A DNA stretch of 64,000 nt, from the NCBI GenBank assembly GCA_964403525.1, contig CAYOGE010000002.1:131138-195137 (forward strand), in the 5' to 3' direction. This document shows positions 43,956 to 51,412 of the stretch, piece by piece. Positions within the stretch are counted from its first letter, which is position 1. The number at the start of each line of letters is the position of its first letter. Source of the stretch: JAJTGZ01 sp964403525 (GTDB lineage: Bacteria; Planctomycetota; Phycisphaerae; Phycisphaerales; UBA1924). The notes beneath the pieces were generated by a model. The model had not been told where the DNA came from and searched no databases. It saw only the letters and a program-made list of their open reading frames with translations. A program made the position numbers and the translations under genes.

Positions 43956-45704
43956 TCAAGGCTTCGGCGCAGCGTCGCGCGGCGAGCCGCCGGCCCACTC
44001 GACGACAACCCTCGCTCGCTGGCCGCCGCCGGCACCGCGCTCCTGCCAGGATTCAAACCTCACCTCGCCGATCGACCCGGCACCGGCAAGACCGGCGGCA
44101 AAGGCCATCGGGCCCGGCAGCGCCTGCAGCACCCGCGGCGGACGGACCACCGCACGCCAGAGCCACTCGCGCCCGCCGTCGGCGCGGCTCGCCAGGCAGC
44201 CCTTCAGGGCCGCCTGCTTCGCCGCAAGATCGTCGGGCTCCTGCGTCGGCTCCAGCCCCCACATCATCCAACGCGCTCCGTGCTCTGCGGCCGCTTCTCC
44301 AGCGGGGGCGCACTGAAACCACGCGACCGAAGCCGGCATGGGCAACGCCTCACCCTGGCCGGCCGGCGCAAGGTCGGCCGCGGGTGGGATGTGAACCGGC
44401 AGCACCCGCAGCGCCAGGGCATCCGCGGCGGAGAACGGGCTCGCGGCACGGGCGGGCTCACCCACCGGTCGCCTGTTGCCCGGTTGTTCAACGCTCGTTG
44501 CCAGTTCTTTCAACCACTCCCCGCGCTCAACAAACGCCGCCATGGCTTCTCCAGCGGCGTCCATCCGCTCCGTGCCCGCGCCGCCGGATGCACGCACACC
44601 GCACCACACCGACGTCCGATCGGCACCGCTTGTTCCCACGAAGAGCCCGACCCCCTCCAGCCGCTCCTCCTTCTGCAGCAGCGGCTGCCCCACTACGCGC
44701 AGCATCTGCTCGACTTCCGGCGTCCCGCCGCCGACAACCATTACCGCCGCCCCGGGCGCCCAGGAGTCAAACCACGCCGAGCCTTCTCCGGGCAGGCCGG
44801 ACGGCGCACCGCCGTTGTCGCGGTCCGGCGCGATCAGTTCAGCATCGAACGACCACGCACGCGCGGCGATCCCGCACGCCACTACCGATGCCCGCTCCCA
44901 CGACTTGCCCGCGCCGCCCGGCCCAGCCGCCTTCTCATCGGCCGAGAGCACGAGCACATCAGCCGCCCGGGCCTGGGCCGCCGAAAACGCCTTTGTTGAT
45001 GAAAGCGTCGATTCGCCGGCGGGGCGCGCAACCGCCGCAGCCCCCGGCCTTGCTGCTTCGACAGAAGCCACGATCGAAGCGAGAAACGCACGGTCTTCGG
45101 TGGGCGTCAAGGCCAGCACTTCGTCGCTGCCCTCGGCGTCAGAGAGCGTGCGGCACACGAGGGCGAAGCGTCCATCCTCAACCGAGAGCACCGGTTGGCC
45201 GGCGATCACCTCGTGCGGAACGGCCTTCAGCCGCTCGCGCACGCGCACCGCCACCTCCCGCTTGACGACGGCGAGAACCGCCCAGCTTGCATCGACCGAC
45301 GCGCGAACATCCTTGATGCCGCCCCCAGTGCCCGCACCAACCCCCGCGGCGACGCTCACGTTCGCGTCGGCAACCACCAGCGCCAGCCCCCCACTGGTGA
45401 GCGCTGCGAATGCCTCGCCCGGCTCGTAGCCCAACCGCCTCGAGAGCATCGACCAGCTTTTGAGCGTGTCGCCCCCGATGCCGTTCGCCACCGGGCCAAG
45501 ACGCTTCCACGGACCCTGCAGCCCGCTGAGCACCTCGCCCGGCCGCGCCGAAACAACGACCAGCCGCGTCGAGAGCGGCAGGTTGCCGATCACGGGGGTG
45601 AGCGCATCACGGGCAGACAACTGCGCACGCAACGCGCTGCCCGAGCAAGCCACCGCGAGCACCACCGTTGCTACCCCGCGCAGGCGGGCTGGAACCTTGC
45701 TCAT
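43956..45704 (-). CDS. Secreted hypothetical protein in ECF sigma operon
   Basis: Exported protein of 582 residues, unrecognised. Signal peptide RLRGVATVVLAVACSGSALRAQ, then a long Ala/Gly/Val-rich mixed domain protein without catalytic motifs. It resembles DUF3352-type planctomycete proteins in general character (LPLSTRLVVVSARPGEVLSGL region), but that match is weak. Third gene of the sigma/regulator unit, so probably part of the regulon or its signal input. ATG at 45704; a GTG at 45737 would overlap the previous stop but lengthens the signal sequence. A 14-base perfect palindrome, TCTCTCGCGAGAGA (45708-45721), covers the ribosome-binding region. Confidence 0.7.
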   Translation of the reverse strand: MSKVPARLRGVATVVLAVACSGSALRAQLSARDALTPVIGNLPLSTRLVVVSARPGEVLSGLQGPWKRLGPVANGIGGDTLKSWSMLSRRLGYEPGEAFAALTSGGLALVVADANVSVAAGVGAGTGGGIKDVRASVDASWAVLAVVKREVAVRVRERLKAVPHEVIAGQPVLSVEDGRFALVCRTLSDAEGSDEVLALTPTEDRAFLASIVASVEAARPGAAAVARPAGESTLSSTKAFSAAQARAADVLVLSADEKAAGPGGAGKSWERASVVACGIAARAWSFDAELIAPDRDNGGAPSGLPGEGSAWFDSWAPGAAVMVVGGGTPEVEQMLRVVGQPLLQKEERLEGVGLFVGTSGADRTSVWCGVRASGGAGTERMDAAGEAMAAFVERGEWLKELATSVEQPGNRRPVGEPARAASPFSAADALALRVLPVHIPPAADLAPAGQGEALPMPASVAWFQCAPAGEAAAEHGARWMMWGLEPTQEPDDLAAKQAALKGCLASRADGGREWLWRAVVRPPRVLQALPGPMAFAAGLAGAGSIGEVRFESWQERGAGGGQRARVVVEWAGGSPRDAAPKP

Positions 45705-45707
45705 TGT

Positions 45708-45721
45708 TCTCTCGCGAGAGA
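45708..45721. repeat. Perfect 14-base palindrome at a translation start
   Basis: TCTCTCGCGAGAGA ends four bases before the ATG at 45704 and contains the only purine-rich candidate ribosome site. In RNA it could pair with itself and limit initiation, or serve as a protein site in DNA. Confidence 0.5.
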
Positions 45722-45733
45722 CAACCCCTGGAC

Positions 45734-46417
45734 TCACTGAGGTCCGCCGTCGCTCAGCGGTGCCCCGCCGATCGCGCGGCCCAGCCGATCGGCGAACGTC
45801 TCGCTGCCGATCCCGGCGTTCAGACCGGTGGCGCCAGAACCGCCAGCGACCGGGCGGAACGCCGCCGCAGCGACGCGCTCCGCTCGCCCGAGCATCCGCT
45901 GGCCGCTCGCCAGCATGCGCTGTGCGATGTTCCGCTCGCTCTCAGAAGGCTCGAGGGTCGGCGGCAACTGCAGAAGCTCGCTCATCGGCACGATCACGTT
46001 CGTCGCGATCGCCCGCACAACCTTTGTGTCCTCGGCGTCGGTACGGGCCTGGCCGTTCAGCGCGAAGCGCGTCAAACGCTCCTGCGCCTGGCGCAGCGTC
46101 AAACCGCTCGCCCGCACGTCCGCCACAGCACTCCCCACCACGCCCGCCACCGGCCTTGGTTCAGCAAAGCCCGGTGCGATCTGGTGCCACTGCAGGGCGA
46201 TCAGCCCGCAGCACACAGCCAGCCCGACCGAAAAGCCCATCGCCGCCAGCCTGCCCAGGCGCCGCAGACGCAGCGTGCGAGTATCCGCGAAGGGCCGGCC
46301 AGACTCAAGGCGCGAGATGATCCCGGCCGTCAGGTCCGGAGCGCGAGCCGCATCACCGCGCATCGCGTGGAGCCGCTGCTCAACCGCCCGCGAGCCGTTG
46401 TGGTCGTTGATGTTCAT
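45734..46417 (-). CDS. Single-pass membrane protein, probable anti-sigma factor
   Basis: Protein of 227 residues directly downstream of the sigma gene, overlapping its stop. A cytoplasmic N-terminus of about 55 residues is followed by one helix (LAAMGFSVGLAVCCGLIALQW) and a C-terminal domain of 150 residues outside the membrane, rich in Ala, Arg and Leu. It has no HxxxCxxC zinc motif, so it is not a classical ZAS anti-sigma protein; the role is inferred from gene order and topology. GTG at 46420 or ATG at 46417 both possible within the GTGATGA junction. Confidence 0.6.
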   Translation of the reverse strand: MNINDHNGSRAVEQRLHAMRGDAARAPDLTAGIISRLESGRPFADTRTLRLRRLGRLAAMGFSVGLAVCCGLIALQWHQIAPGFAEPRPVAGVVGSAVADVRASGLTLRQAQERLTRFALNGQARTDAEDTKVVRAIATNVIVPMSELLQLPPTLEPSESERNIAQRMLASGQRMLGRAERVAAAAFRPVAGGSGATGLNAGIGSETFADRLGRAIGGAPLSDGGPQ

Positions 46418-47016
46418 CACGCGGGAACCTCCCGCGTCCGCACCCCGCGCACCCAGGCCGCGACCGCCGGCTGATCCTCAAGCGCCGCCCGAAGACGTGC
46501 ACGCGCCCGGTGCAGGTGGCTCTTGACGGTGCCCACCGGCAGTTCAAGATGGTCGCCGATCTGCTCCACCGACCACTCTAACTGGTAGAAGAGCACAACG
46601 GCCTCGCGCTGGTCCTCGCTCAGGCACCCAAGCGCCGACTGGAGTTCGCCCGAGGCGGCGAAGTGATCGCCCGGCTCATCGGGCACACCGCCGGCGAACG
46701 AGCGGCGGTCAGCGGCGGCGCCCATCGCCTCGGTGTCGTAGCTTGGCGCAAGACGCTGGCGGGCGTTGACGTACAGACGCTTGGCGATCGTGAACAGCCA
46801 GGTGCTGAAACGGAATCGCTCGTCGTAGCGGTGAAGGTTGCTCAGCGCTCTGACAAACGCCTCTTGCACGACGTCCTCCGCCACGTCAGGGCGACCAGAC
46901 AGCCGGAGCATGTAGCCGTAGAGCGAACCTTGGTGCGCACGCACCAGTTCCTCCGCGGCGGCGCGCTCGCCGTCAAGGACCCGCCGGATCAGCTTTCGCT
47001 CGGCTTTGGAGGTCAT
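46417..47016 (-). CDS. ECF-type RNA polymerase sigma factor
   Basis: Sigma factor of 199 residues with only regions 2 and 4. Region 2 includes YGYMLRLSGRPDVAEDVVQE and the -10-recognition helix FSTWLFTIAKRLYVNARQR. Region 4 reads LSEDQREAVVLFYQLEWSVE and then IGDHLELPVGTVKSHLHRAR. The linker is longer than usual, with a 20-residue Asp/Pro/Gly stretch. It heads a three-gene operon with a membrane protein and a secreted protein, the usual layout of an envelope-responsive sigma system. TACACT (47025-47030) lies eight bases before the ATG at 47016, and no ribosome site is visible. Confidence 0.93.
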   Translation of the reverse strand: MTSKAERKLIRRVLDGERAAAEELVRAHQGSLYGYMLRLSGRPDVAEDVVQEAFVRALSNLHRYDERFRFSTWLFTIAKRLYVNARQRLAPSYDTEAMGAAADRRSFAGGVPDEPGDHFAASGELQSALGCLSEDQREAVVLFYQLEWSVEQIGDHLELPVGTVKSHLHRARARLRAALEDQPAVAAWVRGVRTREVPA

Positions 47017-47024
47017 GCCGTGTA

Positions 47025-47030
47025 AGTGTA
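47025..47030 (-). promoter_or_regulatory. -10 element (TACACT) before the ECF sigma gene
   Basis: Eight bases separate it from the ATG at 47016, which is consistent with a leaderless or near-leaderless message. Confidence 0.4.
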
Positions 47031-47109
47031 CGGGTAAAACCAAACAGCGTTGCGAAAACCGGGCGGATCGCCAACTTCACCTGTTTAGGTGGTCTTCGCC
47101 GCGGGGCCA

Positions 47110-47144
47110 AAGCAAACGGCGGACCTCGTTCGCTGAGGTCCGCC
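47110..47144 (-). terminator. Terminator of the B12-type gene
   Basis: On the minus strand, GGCGGACCTC and GAGGTCCGCC form a 10-base stem around a 7-base loop and are followed by GTTTGCTTT. It ends transcripts from the gene at 47221-47925. Confidence 0.75.
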
Positions 47145-47220
47145 GCAGGAGAATTGCTTGAGTATCGGGTCAAAGGGCCTGCAGACGAGCACGTTGCGTC
47201 GCCCCGGCGTTACCCGCTCG

Positions 47221-47925
47221 TCAGGCCGCACGCCGGCGGATGCGCTTGCCGCCGACCGTGCGCTGGTCGGACGTTGCGCGGCGTTCGGGCTCGGCGACGA
47301 GCACCTCGACCATCTCAAGGGGCGTGCTGGCCCAGAGGTCAGCGCCGATCTCTTCGGCCAGACCCTCAGCCCGGTTAAAGATGCCGGCGCCAACGGCAAA
47401 CTGCACATCGGGGCACGCGCCCACCTCGCGGATCGTGTCGATCAGCGTGCGGATGCCGGGGAGGTCCGAAGGACCGCTGGCGAACATCATCACGACGTCG
47501 GGCTTGTGGTTGTTCACCTGGTTGAGGATCTCGTCGGCCGCGATGCCGCCGCCGGCGAAGGTGACCTCAAAGCCCTGCGATTCAAGCATGTCCACGGCCA
47601 TCTGTGCGCCCATCTCGTCCCCCTCGGTCGGGCCGCAGAACGCCATGATCTTCCTGCCGATCTGGGCCGAACGCTCAAGACGGGCGGAGTTCTGGTCAAC
47701 CAGCACGCGGAGCAGGCGGGTCGCGGTGTGGTGAGCGAGGGTGGCGAGCTGGTCCTCGCGATGGAGGCGGTCGATCAGTTCGTACGTCGGCCAGAAGAGA
47801 TCGGCGACCAGACGCTGGGCGGTCCACCCGGCGGCGGTCAGCTCCTCGATGATCGCGCGGGCGCGAGGCCGGTTGCCCGTGGTAAGGGTGTCGAAGAAAC
47901 GCTCGATGGTCTGCTGGCTGTGCAC
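47221..47925 (-). CDS. B12-binding-fold regulatory protein lacking the ligand histidine
   Basis: Cytoplasmic protein of 234 residues with the two modules of CarH/methyltransferase-type cobalamin-binding proteins but no MerR DNA-binding domain. Residues about 1-85 form the helical cap (VADLFWPTYELIDRLHRED). Residues about 90-215 are the Rossmann-like B12 domain with KIMAFCGPTEGDEMGAQM, GFEVTFAGGGIAADEI and VGAGIF. The motif that supplies the cobalt ligand, normally E/D-x-H-x-x-G, reads E101-G-D-E-M-G106, so Asp103 replaces the His. It may bind cobalamin base-off in another way, or not at all. The tail is basic (GGKRIRRRAA). GTG start; monocistronic. Confidence 0.8.
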   Translation of the reverse strand: MHSQQTIERFFDTLTTGNRPRARAIIEELTAAGWTAQRLVADLFWPTYELIDRLHREDQLATLAHHTATRLLRVLVDQNSARLERSAQIGRKIMAFCGPTEGDEMGAQMAVDMLESQGFEVTFAGGGIAADEILNQVNNHKPDVVMMFASGPSDLPGIRTLIDTIREVGACPDVQFAVGAGIFNRAEGLAEEIGADLWASTPLEMVEVLVAEPERRATSDQRTVGGKRIRRRAA

Positions 47926-48164
47926 TGGAACGCTCCACTATTGCCCGAGGTTTGTTGCGGGCGGGTGGTCTTGGCTTGCGGCGTTCCACGCCTCTCAGGC
48001 CGGGCTTTGTAAACGCGTCAGCGATTCCACGCCGACGGATCCATGGCTCTGATTTCGGGGGCCGACTCGCATCTTCGCGATTTGGAGAGGGTGCGCAAGC
48101 GACAGCGCAAGAAACGAGCGCAGCAACGGCGCGATTTGCGCGGAATAACCGAACACGATCCGAG

Positions 48165-48170
48165 TAGAAT
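48165..48170 (+). promoter_or_regulatory. -10 element (TAGAAT) of a leaderless promoter
   Basis: Six bases separate it from the ATG at 48177. Confidence 0.6.
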
Positions 48171-48176
48171 GGCCGT

Positions 48177-49706
48177 ATGAAGCGATTCTCGAGCCTCGCC
48201 ATCTCGTTCGGCCTCCTCCTGTACCCATTGGCAAACGCGCAGCCGCCCGCCGCGCCCGCCGCCGGCGTGAAGGAACCGCCCGCGCCCGCGACCTCCGAGC
48301 GCTGGTACGTGCTGACGATGCAGGGCCAGCGCGCTGGCTACCTGAAATCGGTCGAGACGACAACGAACGGTCGCGTGACGTCGGCGAGCGACATGCACCT
48401 TGAGATCAAGCGCGGCGCAATCGCGATCAAGGTGCTCATGCAGACGGAGTTTGTTGAGACGACCGAAGGCAAGCCGGTGTCGATGTCGAGCAGCCAGGTG
48501 CTCGGCGCGATGGCCACAAAGTCGACGACGACTTTTTCTGACGATGGAATGGTGACGACGACGACCGTGGGCGACCAGACAACAACCAAGACCAGCCCGC
48601 CGCCGCAGGGCGCGTGGCTCACCCCGGCCGCCGGAGAGCGATACGTCAAGAGCGAGCTGGCCAAGGGCGCGAAGGAGATCACGCTCAAGACCATCGACCC
48701 CACCGTCGGCGAGGGGCTCATCACCGTCACCCGCCGGATCGTCGAGAGCGACGGGACCGTTGACGTCTTCGGAAAGACCGTGCCCGCCGTGAAGTGGGAG
48801 AGCACCGTTGACAAGTACCCCGGCGTGAAGCAGACCGAGTACGTCGATCCGGCCGGTGATGTGCTCAAGTCGGTGACGAACCTGGGCGGCATCGTCCTGG
48901 AGCAACTCGCGGCCGACAAGGACCTGGCGATGAGCAAGCTCGATGCCCCTGAACTGCTCGAGAGCACGACGGTAAAGCCCGACAAGCCGCTGACCAACCC
49001 GCGCCACCTCACAACGGCAACCTACCGCGTCAGCGTTGAGAAGGAAGAGATGCCCGACCTCCCGACCGTCGCCGGGCAGAGATTCACCCGCGAGTCGCCG
49101 ACCGCCGGCACGGTCGAGCAGGAAGCCAAGGGGATCGAACCCGTCGCTCCCGGTGACCTGGCGGCGGTCAAGGCCAGGCACCTTGAGCCCTCATCAACGC
49201 TGAAGTCCGACGACCCCGCGATCGTTGCGCTGGTAAAGAAGGCCCGCGTCGAGGGACTGCGCAGCGCTGACGCTGCCGAGAAGCTCCGCGCGTTCGTTCA
49301 CTCCTTTATCAACACCAAGGACATGTCGGTCGGCTTCGCCACCGCGTCGGAGGTTGCACGAACGCGCACGGGCGACTGCACAGAGCACGCCGTGCTCCTG
49401 GCGGCACTGCTGCGAGCCGACGGGATCGCCTCTCGGTGCGCTTCGGGGCTCGTCTACGTCGAGCAGTTCGGCAAGCAGCAGGGGATCTTCGGCTACCACA
49501 TGTGGACGCAGGCCCTGGTCGAGCAGCCAGACGGTGCCTGGGCTTGGGTGAACGTCGACGCGACGCTGCCGCAGGGCGTGCCGTACGACGCGGCCCACAT
49601 CCTGCTCTCCGTGAGCGGGTTGGGAGAGGGCGAGATGCAGAACTTCCTCGTCACGACCGCGCCGCTGATCGGTCGACTGAAGATCGGCGTCGTCCGGGCC
49701 GAGTGA
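48177..49706 (+). CDS. Secreted transglutaminase-like domain protein
   Basis: Exported protein of 509 residues. The signal peptide ends near LANA. The first 370 residues are a mostly beta domain of unknown role. The C-terminal 130 residues are a transglutaminase/protease-like fold with the complete triad C401 (TRTGDCTEHAVLLAALLRA), H441 (FGYHMWTQA) and D461 (VNVDAT). Such enzymes can cleave or cross-link peptides in the envelope. TAGAAT lies exactly six bases before the ATG and there is no ribosome site, so this is one of the clearest leaderless candidates, unusual for a gene with a signal peptide. Confidence 0.88.
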   Translation: MKRFSSLAISFGLLLYPLANAQPPAAPAAGVKEPPAPATSERWYVLTMQGQRAGYLKSVETTTNGRVTSASDMHLEIKRGAIAIKVLMQTEFVETTEGKPVSMSSSQVLGAMATKSTTTFSDDGMVTTTTVGDQTTTKTSPPPQGAWLTPAAGERYVKSELAKGAKEITLKTIDPTVGEGLITVTRRIVESDGTVDVFGKTVPAVKWESTVDKYPGVKQTEYVDPAGDVLKSVTNLGGIVLEQLAADKDLAMSKLDAPELLESTTVKPDKPLTNPRHLTTATYRVSVEKEEMPDLPTVAGQRFTRESPTAGTVEQEAKGIEPVAPGDLAAVKARHLEPSSTLKSDDPAIVALVKKARVEGLRSADAAEKLRAFVHSFINTKDMSVGFATASEVARTRTGDCTEHAVLLAALLRADGIASRCASGLVYVEQFGKQQGIFGYHMWTQALVEQPDGAWAWVNVDATLPQGVPYDAAHILLSVSGLGEGEMQNFLVTTAPLIGRLKIGVVRAE

Positions 49707-49740
49707 CCCGTCCGCAGACGCCGGCGTGCCCGGCTTCGAC

Positions 49741-49746
49741 TAGCGT
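49741..49746 (+). promoter_or_regulatory. -10 element (TAGCGT) of holB leaderless promoter
   Basis: Six bases separate it from the ATG at 49753. Confidence 0.55.
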
Positions 49747-49752
49747 TGCACC

Positions 49753-50907
49753 ATGGCGAAGAAGGTCTCAGCAAAGCGTGCGGCGGCGGCGGGTCGTGCC
49801 GAAACGGCACCCCGCAAGACGCCCCAGCGCCCCGTCTCGCTCGACGTGGTCATCGGGCAGAAGCGCGCGGTTGACGTGCTGCGCAGCGCCCTCAGCGGCC
49901 AGCGCATCCATCACGCGTGGATCTTCACCGGCCCGCCGGGCGTCGGCAAGTTCACCGCCGCGTGCGGCTTCGCCGCCGAGCTGCTGGCCGACCGGGGCGA
50001 GAACTGGCAGGTCACGACCGAGCAGCTCAAGAGCGGGGCGCACCCCGACCTGCACGTGATCGTCAAGGAGATGGCCGAGCAGAGCCGCAAGGACACCGTC
50101 CGCAAGAGCAAGCAGACGGGGATCGCCAAGGAGGTGGCCGACGAGTTCCTCATCGAGCCCGCGGCCCGTTCGCGCGTCGTTGAGAGCGACTCGCCCGCCG
50201 CAAAGGTCTTCATCGTTGACGAGGCCGAGCTGCTGAACCACTTCTCCCAGAACGCGGTGTTGAAGCTGCTCGAAGAGCCCCCCGCGGGAACGGTGATCAT
50301 CCTCGTGACGACCGACGAGCACCGCCTGCTCGCGACCGTGCGCAGCCGCTGCCAGCGCGTGGCGTTCTCGCCGCTGGACTCAACCGCCCTGCAGGTCTGG
50401 CTCGCTTCGAGCGGGCTGGAGCTCGACGGGCCCGAGCGTGACTGGCTGCTCGCCTACGCCGGCGGAGCGCCGGGACAGATCGTGTCGGCGCAGAAGGCGG
50501 GTCTCTACACCTGGCACACGAAGCTCGACAAGATGCTGACCGCACTGGGCGCCGGCCAGGCCGACGGCTGCACGGGGCTCGGCCCGGCCATGGCCGCGCT
50601 GGTCGAAGAGCGCGCAAAGGCCGTGCAGGAAGAGAACGAGAAGGCGAGCAAAGAGACCGCCAACAGGCAGTGGTGCCGGCGCATGCTCGCGTTCGTCGCC
50701 GAGCGCCTCCGCCGCCAGATGATCGGCGCTGCACGGGGCGGCCCGGCGCAGAGCTCAAGGGCCGCGGCGCTGGCGGCGGCGCTCGACGCGGTGTCCGTCG
50801 CCGAGCGCCAACTCGACAGCAACGTCCGCTACGACAACGTGCTGGACAACCTCGTAGCCCAGATCGCTTCCGGCCGCGCCGGGCTCGCGCTCATGCCCGC
50901 GCGCTGA
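49753..50907 (+). CDS. holB: DNA polymerase III delta-prime subunit
   Basis: Clamp-loader ATPase-like subunit, 384 residues. A basic Ala/Lys tail of about 25 residues precedes the AAA+ module: DVVIGQKRAVDVLRSALSG, Walker A GPPGVGKFT (an Lys-Phe in place of Lys-Ser/Thr), IVDEAELLNHFSQNAVLKLL, and the sensor/arginine segment VRSRCQRVAF. A segment with KDTVRKSKQTGIAKEVADEF separates the two halves of the module. It could also be annotated as DnaX-like, but length and motifs fit delta-prime best. TAGCGT six bases before the ATG suggests a leaderless message. The 3-prime end overlaps fliS by 17 bases on the opposite strand. Confidence 0.9.
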   Translation: MAKKVSAKRAAAAGRAETAPRKTPQRPVSLDVVIGQKRAVDVLRSALSGQRIHHAWIFTGPPGVGKFTAACGFAAELLADRGENWQVTTEQLKSGAHPDLHVIVKEMAEQSRKDTVRKSKQTGIAKEVADEFLIEPAARSRVVESDSPAAKVFIVDEAELLNHFSQNAVLKLLEEPPAGTVIILVTTDEHRLLATVRSRCQRVAFSPLDSTALQVWLASSGLELDGPERDWLLAYAGGAPGQIVSAQKAGLYTWHTKLDKMLTALGAGQADGCTGLGPAMAALVEERAKAVQEENEKASKETANRQWCRRMLAFVAERLRRQMIGAARGGPAQSSRAAALAAALDAVSVAERQLDSNVRYDNVLDNLVAQIASGRAGLALMPAR

Positions 50908-51370
50908 AGCCGGCCGTCGCACGCTCTGTCGCGTCGAGGTTTGTTGACGTTGTGTCCGCGAGCGTGCGCTGCTGCTCCGCGGAGACCGTCGAGATCAGCA
51001 TCGCCCACGTCTCACGCTCGTAGCCCAGCAGCCCGATGACCTCGTCGGCCGCGGCGATGTCCTTGCTGTGGCTGGCCGTCACCAAGCGCGAGATCATGTA
51101 CGTGTAGAGCGCCCGCAGCTGCTCGATGACCGTGTTGTCGGCGCCCGGGGTCGGGTCGGCCTTCATCGTGGTGATGAGCTCAACGATGATCGCCCGCGTG
51201 CGGGTGAACCCGTTGAACGCCTGCTCGTAGTTCTTCGCGGCCAGGCCGTCGCGCCCCTGCGTCGCGAACCGCACCGCGCCGTCGAGCAGCATCAGGCGCA
51301 GCTCTTCGCGGCTGGCCGTCATGACCTTGGTGGCCAGGTACTGGTTGGCTTGGTGGTGTGGCGTTGGCAT
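50891..51370 (-). CDS. fliS: Flagellar export chaperone FliS
   Basis: FliS binds the C-terminus of flagellin and prevents premature polymerisation. 159 residues, four-helix bundle with the family pattern NQYLATKVMTASREELRLML, YEQAFNGFTRTRAIIVELI and LYTYMISRLVTAS. The C-terminal 25 residues are Ser/Thr/Ala-rich and beyond the usual length. Downstream of fliD by 42 bases in the same direction, so fliD-fliS form the usual operon. Confidence 0.93.
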   Translation of the reverse strand: MPTPHHQANQYLATKVMTASREELRLMLLDGAVRFATQGRDGLAAKNYEQAFNGFTRTRAIIVELITTMKADPTPGADNTVIEQLRALYTYMISRLVTASHSKDIAAADEVIGLLGYERETWAMLISTVSAEQQRTLADTTSTNLDATERATAGFSARA

Positions 51371-51412
51371 CGCGTGGATGATCGGACCTTTGCGGGCGCG
51401 GCTTCAGTCCGC

